In this document: positions 1-8,833 of the stretch, piece by piece
Layout: every line of letters starts with the position of its first letter
Position numbering within the stretch: position 1 is the stretch's first letter
Source of the DNA: Flavobacterium galactosidilyticum
GTDB taxonomy: Bacteria; Bacteroidota; Bacteroidia; Flavobacteriales; Flavobacteriaceae
Length of the DNA: 64,000 nt
Direction: 5' to 3'
NCBI RefSeq assembly: GCF_020911945.1
Contig: NZ_CP087135.1
Coordinates: 1,488,001-1,552,000, forward strand
Made by a program: the position numbers and the translations under genes
The notes under the pieces: generated by a model
Told to the model about the DNA's origin: nothing
What the model saw: the letters and a program-made list of their open reading frames with translations, nothing else
Databases searched by the model: none

Positions 1-1
1 A

Positions 2-301
2 AAAGAGAATAACGCAGTTGTGAATGTTGCTGAAAATAGCAATTATCAATCGGTTAGTAAAAACAGATATATTTCAGCAGAAAGACTATTGGCGGAAATT
101 AGTAATAATAAGGTGGATAAGACCTCTTCTAAAGTATCGACGGAAAGGTATAAATCAGGAATTGCAGTAAATGCAAATAGTTTATTGATAAATGCTGAAT
201 CAGAATTAAATCAATCTTTTAGGGAAACTGCAATAGAAAAAATAAATAAAAATTATAACAGTATAAAAGCCGTTTTGGCAAATAGAAATTATCAAGAATA
301 A
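2..301 (+). CDS. C-terminal part of an unknown protein, cut by the window edge
   Basis: The reading frame is open to the left edge, so this is the end of a longer gene. The in-frame GTG at 20 is probably not the real start. About 100 residues are visible. They are polar and rich in Asn, Ser, Lys and Glu, with no transmembrane segment or recognisable domain, and the last 40 residues look helical. The next gene starts 30 bases downstream on the same strand, so the two are probably co-transcribed. I do not recognise the family and assign no function. Confidence 0.55.
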   Translation, partial: KENNAVVNVAENSNYQSVSKNRYISAERLLAEISNNKVDKTSSKVSTERYKSGIAVNANSLLINAESELNQSFRETAIEKINKNYNSIKAVLANRNYQE

Positions 302-331
302 AAATCAATCATCAATCAAAAAACGAAAATC

Positions 332-1924
332 ATGCAAAAAATTATTTTATTTACGGCTATTATGTTGGTCGCTATGGTCACAAAATTAAATGCTCAAAAT
401 AACGGAAGCTATAAATATGTTTTAGACTGGTCGTATTGGGAACCTGAATCACCAAATTATAATATGAGTTTTGAAAAAGATTCAGAGTTACTCGATCAGA
501 ATATTTTCACTATAAAATCAATTAAAAGTAAAATTGATGGTTTTGGAACTCTTATGAAAACTGTTCAGTCAGATTCATTCAAAGGGAAAACAGTAAAAAT
601 GAGCGGTTTTGTGAAAACTGAAAAAGTAAAATCATGGGCTGGACTCTGGATGCGTGTTGATTTTTATAAAGCTCAAGTTCTTGCTTTCGACAATATGCAG
701 AATAGAGGAATAAAAGGTACAAACGATTGGATGAAATATGAAATTGTACTGTTTGTTCCAGAAGAAGCGACATCAATCTCATATGGAACTTTGTTGGACG
801 GAACAGGTCAGGTTTGGTTCAAAGATATAACCCTAGATGTAGTTGACAATTCATTAGAAGAAACGGGTTCTATAAAAGGCAGAAAAAACAAAACAATTTC
901 TTTTGAAAAACGAGCAAAAGCAATTGCTGATGAAATTAAGTCAATAACTGATGGTGAAAAAAAGGCATTAAAGTCTGAAGTTGAAGCTGTCGATCAGGAT
1001 TTGTCAAAGGGATTGATCTCAAAAGAAAAAGCTGAAGTATTGAAGTTAGAGAAAGCATCAGTTCGTGCTGCTACTATTGAGTCAAAAGTTGCTATTGAGG
1101 AAGCGAAGCTAAATCAATTAATTCAAGACAGAGTTGATGGTAAATTAGAAGATGAAACTAGTAAAAATGGTGGTAGAATGATTATGCTTGGTGGAAGTAA
1201 TACAGAAATTGGAAAAAATCAAACAGAAATTAACATTGCATCCTTGAAAGTATATGATGGTAATGAAGATAAGAAAAATCGTCAATCTAAGCGTACAACG
1301 AGTCAAATGGTTTTTGCGGCAGGTTTAAATAATGTGGTGACAAACGATAAAGTTGACAAATCTGATTTCAGGTATTTAGGGTCTCATTTCTATGAATTGG
1401 GTGTTACTTACAATAGCAGGATTTTAGAAAATGATAATCTTTTGCATGCAAAATATGGTTTGTCAGTGATGTATAATAATCTTCGTCCTACTGATAATCG
1501 CAGTTTTGTGGTCAATGGAAACCAAACTGATCTTGTTTTGAATACTAAAGATTTAAGCGATTCTCGTTTTAGAAATGTTTATTTAGTAGCGCCAGTTCAT
1601 TTAGAATTTGATTTTTCAGGTAATAAAGATTCTAATGGAAAACCATTTTTCAGAACACATAATAGTTTTCGTTTAGGTGTTGGTGGATATGCTGGAATCA
1701 ATTTAAAGTCTAAGCAAATTCTTAAATATGATGATAATAATCTTAATACTACTGAAAGGCTAAAAGGAGATTTCAATACTACTGATTTTATTTATGGCTT
1801 GAGCAGCTATGTAGGTTATAAGTCTACCAGTTTGTATTTAAAATATGATTTGAATCCTCTGTTTAAAGATAATGCTGTTAAGCAAAATAATGTTTCTTTA
1901 GGATTGCGTTTCGATTTTAATTAA
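332..1924 (+). CDS. Modular outer-membrane beta-barrel protein
   Basis: 530 residues. Residues 1-21 are a signal peptide ending LNAQ. Residues about 25-175 form a beta-rich domain with the pattern (GFVKTE...WAGLWMRVD...VWFKDITLDVV) of the carbohydrate-binding-like modules often attached to Bacteroidetes regulators and surface proteins. Residues about 190-275 are charged and strongly helical, probably a coiled coil. From about 305 to the C-terminus the sequence alternates in the way of an outer-membrane barrel and ends in Phe-Asp-Phe-Asn, a typical aromatic barrel end. The order suggests a periplasmic sensor or stalk linked to a barrel. The ligand is unknown. A terminator follows. Confidence 0.6.
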   Translation: MQKIILFTAIMLVAMVTKLNAQNNGSYKYVLDWSYWEPESPNYNMSFEKDSELLDQNIFTIKSIKSKIDGFGTLMKTVQSDSFKGKTVKMSGFVKTEKVKSWAGLWMRVDFYKAQVLAFDNMQNRGIKGTNDWMKYEIVLFVPEEATSISYGTLLDGTGQVWFKDITLDVVDNSLEETGSIKGRKNKTISFEKRAKAIADEIKSITDGEKKALKSEVEAVDQDLSKGLISKEKAEVLKLEKASVRAATIESKVAIEEAKLNQLIQDRVDGKLEDETSKNGGRMIMLGGSNTEIGKNQTEINIASLKVYDGNEDKKNRQSKRTTSQMVFAAGLNNVVTNDKVDKSDFRYLGSHFYELGVTYNSRILENDNLLHAKYGLSVMYNNLRPTDNRSFVVNGNQTDLVLNTKDLSDSRFRNVYLVAPVHLEFDFSGNKDSNGKPFFRTHNSFRLGVGGYAGINLKSKQILKYDDNNLNTTERLKGDFNTTDFIYGLSSYVGYKSTSLYLKYDLNPLFKDNAVKQNNVSLGLRFDFN

Positions 1925-1949
1925 TATTTTGATTTAGTTAGTTACTTTA

Positions 1950-1979
1950 AAAAGTGCTTCGAGAGAGGCGCTTTTTTTA
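1950..1979 (+). terminator. Intrinsic terminator after the barrel gene
   Basis: A GC-containing stem (AAAGTGC pairing with GCGCTTT, with G-T wobble) is followed by a run of seven T, 25 bases after the stop codon. Confidence 0.7.
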
Positions 1980-1987
1980 CTTTAGAT

Positions 1988-2020
1988 TTGGAAATAAGAA
2001 GTTTGATTTGTGTATTTTTG
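1988..2020 (+). promoter_or_regulatory. Bacteroidetes-type promoter for dnaG
   Basis: A TATTTTTG element at 2013-2020 fits the -7 consensus TAnnTTTG. TTG at 1988-1990 lies 22 bases upstream, within the spacing reported for Flavobacterium -33 elements. The dnaG start follows 33 bases later. Confidence 0.5.
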
Positions 2021-2053
2021 CAGTCCTTAAACAATTAAATTTTTCCTCATATT

Positions 2054-4039
2054 TTGATTTCAAAAGCCACGATAGATATTGTTTTCGAAACTGCTCGAGT
2101 AGAGGAGGTTATAGGTGATTTTGTTAATTTAAAACGTGCAGGAAGTAATTTCAAGGGTTTAAGTCCTTTTTCTGAAGAGCGTTCTCCTTCTTTTATGGTT
2201 TCGCCAGCCAAGGGAATTTGGAAAGATTTTAGTTCTGGGAAGGGTGGGAATTCTGTTGCATTCTTGATGGAACATGAACAATTTACGTATCCGGAAGCCA
2301 TTCGATATTTAGCTAAAAAATACAATATCGAAATTGAAGAAACGGAGCAGTCGGATGAAGAAAAAGCAAATACTGACATTCGAGAGAGTATGTATTTGGT
2401 TTCTGAGTTTGCAAAAACCTATTTTCACAATACACTTTTAAATTCAGAAGAAGGCAAGGCTATAGGTTATTCTTATTTTAAAGAACGTGGCTTTACTAAT
2501 GAAACGATCAAGAAATTTGGATTGGGATATTCACCTGAAGCTTGGGATGCTTTTACTAAAGAAGCGTTGGGAAAAGGGTATAAATTAGAATTTCTTGAAA
2601 GTACTGGATTAACTATCCCTAAAGACGACAGGCCATTTGACCGTTTCAAAGGGCGAGTTATGTTTCCTATTCAAAGTATGTCTGGAAGAGTCCTAGGTTT
2701 TGGAGGGCGTATTTTGACTAACGATAAAAAAGCAGCAAAATATCTGAATTCTCCTGAAAGTGATATTTACCATAAAAGTAAAGTTCTTTACGGTATTTAC
2801 CATGCTAAACAATCTATTGCTAAACTAGACAACTGCTATTTAGTTGAAGGATATACGGACGTAATTCAGTTCAACCAAGCAGGAATTGAGAATGTGGTTT
2901 CGTCATCTGGAACCGCACTTTCATCAGATCAAATCCGATTAATCAATAGATTGACAAAAAACATAACCATGCTTTTTGATGGTGATGCGGCAGGATTGCG
3001 TGCTTCCATTCGAGGAATCGATTTGATTCTCGAAGAAGGGATGAATGTCAAAGTATGTACATTTCCTGATGGAGAAGATCCTGATAGTTTTGCTAAAAAA
3101 ACCTCGCATGATGACTTAGTTATGTATCTTGAGAATAATGCTAAAGACTTTATACAGTTTAAAGCGTCGCTTTTAATGAATGAAGCTAAGAACGATCCTA
3201 TAAAAAAAGCCGATTTGATTCGGGATATGGTAGTGAGTATTTCTAAAATTCCAGACCGCATTCAGCGAGAAATTTACATACAGGAATGTTCACGAATTAT
3301 GGATATTTCGGAGCAAGTTTTGCAAAGTACTTTGGCACAGTTAGCACAAAAAGAGGTTGTCGATGTTGGTAAAAAACAAAAACAAGCACAAGATTCTGGG
3401 CAAAAAGCTTTTGAAGTTGTTAAAAATGAAAATCCAATAGGAACTGAAAAAGTTGATATTCTTTATCGCTTGGAAAGGAAAATAATAGAAATTCTTTTAT
3501 TGTATGGAAACAAGATGGAAGAATTTGAAGATACTTTTTTGAAAACTAGTGAAGATGGCGAAATAGCAACTTTTACAGAAAAAAAGGAGTACAAAGTATA
3601 TCAAAGAATTTATCTTAGTTTGCAAGAAGATGAGGTTGAACTTGCCAATCCTTTGTTTAGAGAAATATTCAATGACTTGATAAATTTTTATCATCAGCAG
3701 GAAAATTTTAGTTTAGAGCAATATTTAATGCGTCTCGAGCCTAATTTTGCTCAAGAGGTAACGGATATCTTAATGGAAGATGAGCGACTTGTTTTGCACG
3801 ATTGGCAAGGGCAAAATATTTTTCCGAAATCAAAAAATGACACTATTGCACAGAATGTTTCCGAAACGATTCTAACTATGAGATGGTATTTGGTTGGGAT
3901 GATTATCGAAGAATTAAAAAACTCTGTACTATCAGAATCAAATTCAGATAATACAGAGTCTATATCGATGATAATGGATTACAATGTTTTAATCCATTCT
4001 TTTTCTAAAAAACTAGGAAGAGTAATGTCTAGATACTAA
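2054..4039 (+). CDS. dnaG: DNA primase DnaG with a zinc-ligand-less N-terminal domain
   Basis: 661 residues, TTG start chosen because the protein then begins MISKATID, as in related primases. DnaG makes RNA primers for replication. The N-terminal fold of the CHC2 zinc-binding domain is kept at residues about 10-75, but all four usual ligands are gone: the CPFH position reads SPFS (37-40) and the CxxC position reads DFSS (58-61). The TOPRIM core is intact (EGYTDV and DGDAAG). The C-terminal region is the helicase-binding part. The gene ends tail-to-tail with the response regulator, with a 4-base overlap of their 3' ends. Confidence 0.95.
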   Translation: MISKATIDIVFETARVEEVIGDFVNLKRAGSNFKGLSPFSEERSPSFMVSPAKGIWKDFSSGKGGNSVAFLMEHEQFTYPEAIRYLAKKYNIEIEETEQSDEEKANTDIRESMYLVSEFAKTYFHNTLLNSEEGKAIGYSYFKERGFTNETIKKFGLGYSPEAWDAFTKEALGKGYKLEFLESTGLTIPKDDRPFDRFKGRVMFPIQSMSGRVLGFGGRILTNDKKAAKYLNSPESDIYHKSKVLYGIYHAKQSIAKLDNCYLVEGYTDVIQFNQAGIENVVSSSGTALSSDQIRLINRLTKNITMLFDGDAAGLRASIRGIDLILEEGMNVKVCTFPDGEDPDSFAKKTSHDDLVMYLENNAKDFIQFKASLLMNEAKNDPIKKADLIRDMVVSISKIPDRIQREIYIQECSRIMDISEQVLQSTLAQLAQKEVVDVGKKQKQAQDSGQKAFEVVKNENPIGTEKVDILYRLERKIIEILLLYGNKMEEFEDTFLKTSEDGEIATFTEKKEYKVYQRIYLSLQEDEVELANPLFREIFNDLINFYHQQENFSLEQYLMRLEPNFAQEVTDILMEDERLVLHDWQGQNIFPKSKNDTIAQNVSETILTMRWYLVGMIIEELKNSVLSESNSDNTESISMIMDYNVLIHSFSKKLGRVMSRY

Positions 4040-4665
4040 ACAATCTCTAATTTTTTAGCTTTGTCTACTAAATCTACAAGATTAGTAACGTTTAGTTTTG
4101 TAAGCAAACGCAGTTTGTAAGTACTGATAGTTTTTTCGTTGAGATTTAAAATTTCAGCAATTTCATGATTCTTTTTCCCCCCACTTAAATAACGTAATAC
4201 TTCAACTTCACGATTAGATAGTTTGCGATACAAACGTTCACTCTTGCTTTGTTTAGCAATAAGCGCTAAGTTTTTCTTTACGGTTTCATTCATTATTATT
4301 TTGCCTTGTTGGACTTTAATAATGGAAATACCTAAAGTTTCTAGTTTTTCTGATTTATGCACAAAGCCAGAAACTCCAGCTTTTATGGCATTTGGCGCAT
4401 AAATTTGTTCTGAAAGACCACTGTAGATAATAATCTTAGTTTTTGGAAAATTTTTCAAGATTGCTTTAACCTCAAAAATACTGGAAAGACCTTCCAGATC
4501 CAAATCCACGACTAATACATCAATGTCTTTTGTTTGTAATATATCTTGTACCATCGCGAAATTGCCGACATTGGCAACTATCGAAATGTCTGCATTGTCT
4601 TTGAAGTACGATTTTACCCCAAAATGCACGACAGGATAATTATCTGCAATACATACTTTGATCAT
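4036..4665 (-). CDS. NarL/FixJ-family response regulator
   Basis: 209 residues. The N-terminal receiver domain (1-120) has acidic residue D8, a likely phospho-acceptor D54 in the VVDLD segment, S82 and K104. The C-terminal LuxR-type helix-turn-helix (about 145-205) carries the LSNREVEVLRYLSGGKKNHEIA signature. It therefore probably binds DNA after phosphorylation by a histidine kinase. No kinase is nearby, so the signal is unknown. It lies downstream of nadE on the same strand with a 93-base gap and may share its transcript. Confidence 0.9.
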   Translation of the reverse strand: MIKVCIADNYPVVHFGVKSYFKDNADISIVANVGNFAMVQDILQTKDIDVLVVDLDLEGLSSIFEVKAILKNFPKTKIIIYSGLSEQIYAPNAIKAGVSGFVHKSEKLETLGISIIKVQQGKIIMNETVKKNLALIAKQSKSERLYRKLSNREVEVLRYLSGGKKNHEIAEILNLNEKTISTYKLRLLTKLNVTNLVDLVDKAKKLEIV

Positions 4666-4758
4666 AATTTTTTATTTTTAGAATTATTTGTAATTGGAAC
4701 TGTAAATTTATAAATAAATTCTGTAAATAATTGCAAATCAATATAAAATATGAGTTGT

Positions 4759-5559
4759 TTAATATTTCTCGATATGACAAATTGGAATTGGAATCATTTT
4801 ATGTTGATTATTTGTGTTTAATCTCTTATAAATTCCGAAAACAATTCTCTCTCTTCCAGAAAAATCATCACTATTTCTTTGAGCTTCATCTTGAAGCATT
4901 GCCCATTCTAATTCGTCGTAACTAGCTCCAAGTTGGTCCTCATCAGTTCTATCATCGCCAAATAATCCATCAGTAGGAGATGCTTCTAATATTGATTTTG
5001 GTATGTCTAAATAATTGCCTAATAAAAATACTTCTGATTTCATTAAGTCAGCAATTGGACTCAAATCTACTCCGCCATCGCCGTATTTTGTATAGAAACC
5101 AACTCCAAAATCTTCGACCTTGTTCCCCGTTCCTGCAACCAGTAAACCGTGAATTCCTGCGAAGTAATATAAGGTGGTCATTCGCAATCGCGCTCTGCTA
5201 TTGGCAAGTGCTAAGTTTAATTTGGTAGTGTCTTCCTCTGTAGGAACTGCCATTTTAAATGTTTCAAAAGTACTAGTTAGGTCAGCTTCTACGCTACTCA
5301 CATTTGGAAACCGTTGTTTTAATTGCTCAATATGTTCACGTCCTCTGGAAACATGACTTTCTGCTTGATGAATTGGCATTTCAACACATAAAACTTTTAA
5401 ACCAGTTTGGGCACACAAGGTTGATGTAACTGCTGAATCAACTCCACCAGAAATACCTATCACGAATCCATTTACTTTTGAGTTTTCAGCATAGCTTTTT
5501 AGCCAGTTTACAATTTGAGTGTTTACTTTGTCAACTTGAATTGTACTTTTTTTAGTCAT
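4759..5559 (-). CDS. nadE: NAD synthetase, ammonia-dependent type
   Basis: 266 residues, the size of the single-domain, ammonia-using NAD synthetases. It converts deamido-NAD to NAD in the last step of NAD synthesis in the cytoplasm. The ATP-pyrophosphatase loop SGGVDS is at 37-42, and the family segments GTGNKVEDFGVGFYTKYGDGG and SPTDGLF..RTDEDQLG are present. There is no glutaminase domain. It is divergent from gldB, the arrangement also known from Flavobacterium johnsoniae. Confidence 0.95.
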   Translation of the reverse strand: MTKKSTIQVDKVNTQIVNWLKSYAENSKVNGFVIGISGGVDSAVTSTLCAQTGLKVLCVEMPIHQAESHVSRGREHIEQLKQRFPNVSSVEADLTSTFETFKMAVPTEEDTTKLNLALANSRARLRMTTLYYFAGIHGLLVAGTGNKVEDFGVGFYTKYGDGGVDLSPIADLMKSEVFLLGNYLDIPKSILEASPTDGLFGDDRTDEDQLGASYDELEWAMLQDEAQRNSDDFSGRERIVFGIYKRLNTNNQHKMIPIPICHIEKY

Positions 5560-5588
5560 AATAATTTACGTTTTAAGAAGCAGGAATG

Positions 5589-5596
5589 TATATTTG
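5589..5596 (+). promoter_or_regulatory. -7 element upstream of gldB
   Basis: TATATTTG matches the Bacteroidetes -7 consensus TAnnTTTG and lies 63 bases before gldB. No convincing TTG -33 element was seen at normal spacing. Confidence 0.4.
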
Positions 5597-5659
5597 CAAA
5601 ATCAATTTGAAATGCGTTTGTTTCCAATGATTCTTTAGAAACAAATTTAATTAATATAT

Positions 5660-6616
5660 ATGAAAAAATATCTGTTTCTCGTAGCCTTTTGTCTCTTTGT
5701 TTTAGCTTGTAAAAAGGAAGATAAAGTAGAAAGTGCTGTGGCAGAAATTCCTCTGGAAATTAAAGTAGAACGTTTTGATAAAATATTTTTTGAAACGCCT
5801 CCAGAAGACTTAGAAAAAGTTAAAAAAGAATTTCCGTTTTTCTTTCCTGTTGGGAACGATAATAGCGTCTGGTTGGATAAAATGAGAAGTCCGCTTTGGA
5901 GAGAGGTTTACGATGAGGTTCAAAAGAAATACGGTGATTTTAAACCTGAAAAAGAAGTTTTAGAAACGCTTTTTAAACGTATCAAATATTACTTTCCAGA
6001 AACAAAAACACCTAAAGTGATAACAGTAATCTCAGAGATGGATTATAATAATAAGGTTATCTATGCAGACAGTCTGGTAATTGTTTCACTTGAATTGTAC
6101 TTGGGGAAAAACCATAAATTTTATGAGTTTCCAAATTACTTAAAAGAAAATTTTGAGCAAAGACAAATCGCTCCGGATATCGTTACGAGTTTTTCTGCTA
6201 GTAAAATCCCAGGTAGCTCAGATAAGACTCTATTGGCTCAAATGATTTATTCTGGAAAGCAATTGTACTTGAAAGATTTACTCTTGCCTGATTATTTAGA
6301 TGCTGAGAAAATAGGATATACAGCCGAACAAATAAAATGGTGTGAAGAAAATGAAAATTATATGTGGCGCTATATTATCGAAAGAGAAATGCTTTACAGT
6401 AACGATCAGAAATTAATACCAAGATTTATAAGTCAAGCACCATTTTCTAAATTCTATTTGGAGTTAGACAACGAGTCTCCCGGAAGAGTGGGAGCTTGGT
6501 TAGGCTGGCAAATTGTGCGAGCGTACGCAAAAAACAATGAAATCCCTATCGGAGATTTGTTGAAATTGAATGCAAAAGAGTTATTTGAAAAATCTAAATA
6601 CAAACCCAAAAAATAA
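5660..6616 (+). CDS. gldB: Gliding motility lipoprotein GldB
   Basis: 318 residues. The signal sequence ends in a lipobox (FVLAC), so C17 is the likely lipidated residue. The rest matches GldB (LEIKVERFDKIFFET near the start, PGRVGAWLGWQIVRAY near the end). GldB is an envelope lipoprotein required for gliding and T9SS function in F. johnsoniae; its biochemical role is not settled. The stop codon overlaps the gldC start by one base, so the two are translationally coupled. Confidence 0.93.
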   Translation: MKKYLFLVAFCLFVLACKKEDKVESAVAEIPLEIKVERFDKIFFETPPEDLEKVKKEFPFFFPVGNDNSVWLDKMRSPLWREVYDEVQKKYGDFKPEKEVLETLFKRIKYYFPETKTPKVITVISEMDYNNKVIYADSLVIVSLELYLGKNHKFYEFPNYLKENFEQRQIAPDIVTSFSASKIPGSSDKTLLAQMIYSGKQLYLKDLLLPDYLDAEKIGYTAEQIKWCEENENYMWRYIIEREMLYSNDQKLIPRFISQAPFSKFYLELDNESPGRVGAWLGWQIVRAYAKNNEIPIGDLLKLNAKELFEKSKYKPKK

Positions 6617-6951
6617 TGTCGAATAAAAATACATCAGAAATTAAATTTCTAGTCGAATTAGATGATAATCGTGTTCCAGAAAAATTAATGTGGTCCGCTC
6701 AAGACGGCGGAGTTGAAGCTCAAGAGGCGAAAGCTATTATGTTATCCATTTGGGATAGCAAAGCTAAGGAAAGCATGCGAATTGATTTATGGACAAAAGA
6801 TATGCCAGTTGATGAAATGAAAATTTTCTTTCATCAGACTTTAGTTGCTATGTCTGAAACATTCAAGCGTGCAACAGATGATGAAAAAATGTCGGACACT
6901 ATGAAAGATTTCTGCGATTACTTTGCTGAGAAATTAGATCTAGTGAAATAA
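6616..6951 (+). CDS. gldC: Gliding motility protein GldC
   Basis: 111 residues, full length for GldC, with no signal peptide or membrane segment. Conserved blocks such as EIKFLVELDDN and MRIDLWTKDMPVDEMK identify it. In F. johnsoniae GldC improves gliding but is not strictly essential, and its mechanism is unknown. It forms a two-gene operon with gldB and is followed at once by a terminator. Confidence 0.93.
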   Translation: MSNKNTSEIKFLVELDDNRVPEKLMWSAQDGGVEAQEAKAIMLSIWDSKAKESMRIDLWTKDMPVDEMKIFFHQTLVAMSETFKRATDDEKMSDTMKDFCDYFAEKLDLVK

Positions 6952-6967
6952 AAAGTAGTCAAAACAA

Positions 6968-7010
6968 AAAAATCCAAATTCCAATGTTAAATTAGAATTT
7001 GGATTTTTTT
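6968..7010. terminator. Bidirectional terminator between gldC and engB
   Basis: A 14-bp inverted repeat (AAAAATCCAAATTC and its complement) has A and T runs on both flanks. It can serve gldC on the + strand and engB on the - strand. Confidence 0.85.
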
Positions 7011-7028
7011 GTTTTAGAATTTCTAGCT

Positions 7029-7649
7029 TTAAAAACCGCTGTTGTTCTTAAAAACTTCTTGATTTACTTCGTCTATATAGCCTAATAATTCTTCTTTTCC
7101 TGTAGATTCAGTCGCTGACGTTACAAAATAAGGTGGCATTTCGGCCCAATTGTTAGCGTACATTTTCTTTTTGTAAGCGGCAACATGAGAGTCTATTTTT
7201 ACTTTACTGATTTTATCAGCTTTTGTAAAGATGATGCAAAAAGGAATTTCGCTTTCGCCCATGTAAGACATGAACTCAATATCTATGGTTTGTGCTTCAA
7301 GACGAATATCTATCAAAACGAAGGCGCATACTAATTGTTCTCTTGTCTCGAAATAGTCAGTAATAAATTCTTGAAAAATAGACTTTGTCTTTTTTGAAAC
7401 TTTGGCGTAACCATATCCAGGTAAATCGACAAGATACCAATTGCTGTTAATCAAGAAATGATTGATCAATTGCGTTTTTCCTGGTCTTCCAGATGTTTTT
7501 GCTAGTTTTTTATGATTTGTTAGCATATTTATCAAAGAGGATTTTCCCACATTTGATCTACCTATAAATGCGTATTCTGGCAAAAAGTCTTTTGGACATT
7601 TGCTTACTTCAGAGTTGCTAATAACAAATTCGGCGGTATTAATTTTCAT
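7029..7649 (-). CDS. engB: Ribosome-biogenesis GTPase EngB (YihA/YsxC)
   Basis: 206 residues. A small TRAFAC-class GTPase that helps assemble the large ribosomal subunit. G1 GRSNVGKS is at 30-37, G3 DLPG at 75-78 and G4 TKAD at 142-145; the G5-like SAT follows near residue 180. The length is normal. It lies 25 bases downstream of the alpha/beta hydrolase gene on the same strand, probably one transcript. Confidence 0.95.
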   Translation of the reverse strand: MKINTAEFVISNSEVSKCPKDFLPEYAFIGRSNVGKSSLINMLTNHKKLAKTSGRPGKTQLINHFLINSNWYLVDLPGYGYAKVSKKTKSIFQEFITDYFETREQLVCAFVLIDIRLEAQTIDIEFMSYMGESEIPFCIIFTKADKISKVKIDSHVAAYKKKMYANNWAEMPPYFVTSATESTGKEELLGYIDEVNQEVFKNNSGF

Positions 7650-7674
7650 TGCTTTGTGTTGTAAAATTCTCTCT

Positions 7675-8454
7675 TTATGCTTTTTGAACAGCTAAATGAG
7701 TGTTTGTTAACCAATCCTCTAATAAACGATTGAACTCTTCTGGATGTTCCATCATGGCTGCATGACCGCATTTGTCAATCCAGTACAAGCTAGAGTTTGG
7801 CAATAGATTATTAAATTCTTCTGCTACTTCAGGTGGTGTAACCTTATCATTTTTACCCCAAATGATGCAAGTTTGAACGTGCATTTTAGGTAAGTCTTTT
7901 GCCATGTTGTGACGAATGGCGCTTTTAGCGATCGTCAATGTTTTTATAAGTTTTATTCTGTCGTTTACAGACTCGTAAACTTCGTCAATCAATTCTTTAG
8001 TTGCTACTGCTGGATCGTAAAAAACATCTTCTGCTTTTTTCTTGATGTATTCGTAGTCACCTCTTTTTGGGTAGCTATCGCCCATAGCGCTTTCGTAAAG
8101 GCCAGAACTTCCAGTTATTATAAGTCCTGCTACTTTTTCAGGATACATTTTAGTATGGTATAATGCAATATGACCACCTAATGAATTTCCTAAAAGGATC
8201 ACGCGATCTAATCCTTTGAATGTGATAAAATCCTTAACATATTTTGCAAAACTCTTTACATTAGTTTTTAAAATATTTTGGGTGTATATAGGTAAATCTG
8301 GAATGATTATTTTGTAACCTCTTGTAGAAAAGTGACTAGCAACAGCATCAAAATTACTAAGTCCTCCCATCAGACCATGTAAGATGACAATTGGTGTTCC
8401 TTCACCAGCTTCAAAATAGCTGTATCTACCTTCTTTTTTATAGTGTTTTTCCAT
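7675..8454 (-). CDS. Alpha/beta-fold hydrolase
   Basis: 259 residues with the usual fold elements: HG oxyanion motif at 26-27, nucleophile elbow GNSLGG with S91, likely acid D203 in WGKNDK, and H231 in KCGHAAMMEHP. There is no signal peptide, so it is cytoplasmic. The sequence resembles esterase/C-C hydrolase relatives, but the substrate cannot be read from it. It is the first gene of a pair with engB. Confidence 0.88.
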   Translation of the reverse strand: MEKHYKKEGRYSYFEAGEGTPIVILHGLMGGLSNFDAVASHFSTRGYKIIIPDLPIYTQNILKTNVKSFAKYVKDFITFKGLDRVILLGNSLGGHIALYHTKMYPEKVAGLIITGSSGLYESAMGDSYPKRGDYEYIKKKAEDVFYDPAVATKELIDEVYESVNDRIKLIKTLTIAKSAIRHNMAKDLPKMHVQTCIIWGKNDKVTPPEVAEEFNNLLPNSSLYWIDKCGHAAMMEHPEEFNRLLEDWLTNTHLAVQKA

Positions 8455-8483
8455 GTTTTATGAAACCGAATTTTCAATTTTGA

Positions 8484-8491
8484 CAAATATA
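8484..8491 (-). promoter_or_regulatory. -7 element upstream of the hydrolase-engB pair
   Basis: On the minus strand this reads TATATTTG, matching TAnnTTTG, 29 bases before the hydrolase start. No -33 TTG was found at the usual spacing. Confidence 0.4.
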
Positions 8492-8761
8492 TGATTTAAT
8501 AAATAAAAATTAATTCTTACAACAATTTTTAATTGGAAAAATAATGGAGTGTTAATGATGAATTCTCCTTTTTTGTCACAATAATTAGCTTTTTTTAACC
8601 TTTTTTGTTCTAATGATTGTGTTTGGCCACGCAAATATTTGTGTCTTCGTGAGTTATTTTTATTTTGTATTATTTTTCGTATAAAATAAATAAAAGAAGC
8701 CTAATACTCTGAGTGTTTAAAAATTAATCGTTTTTAGGTGTAAGTGGGTAAACTTATTAAC

Positions 8762-8791
8762 AAAGTGGTATATAGTGGTAAATAGTGGTAA
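8762..8791 (+). promoter_or_regulatory. Probable MraZ operator: three AGTGGTA repeats with 10-bp period
   Basis: AGTGGTA occurs at 8764-8770, 8774-8780 and 8784-8790, exactly one helical turn apart, with a weaker AGTGGGTA at 8743-8750. This is the layout of known MraZ sites (short direct repeats containing GTGG or TGGG, 10-bp period, upstream of mraZ). The repeats end 10 bases before a -7 element (TATTTTTG, 8801-8808), where a bound oligomer would cover the -33 region. Autorepression of the dcw cluster by MraZ is the expected meaning. Confidence 0.8.
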
Positions 8792-8800
8792 TATTTTTTA

Positions 8801-8808
8801 TATTTTTG
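8801..8808 (+). promoter_or_regulatory. -7 element of the dcw cluster promoter
   Basis: TATTTTTG matches TAnnTTTG and lies 25 bases before the mraZ start codon. There is no TTG at -33; that region is occupied by the AGTGGTA repeats. Confidence 0.6.
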
Positions 8809-8833
8809 CTCTATATCATCAAATACTTTTTTC

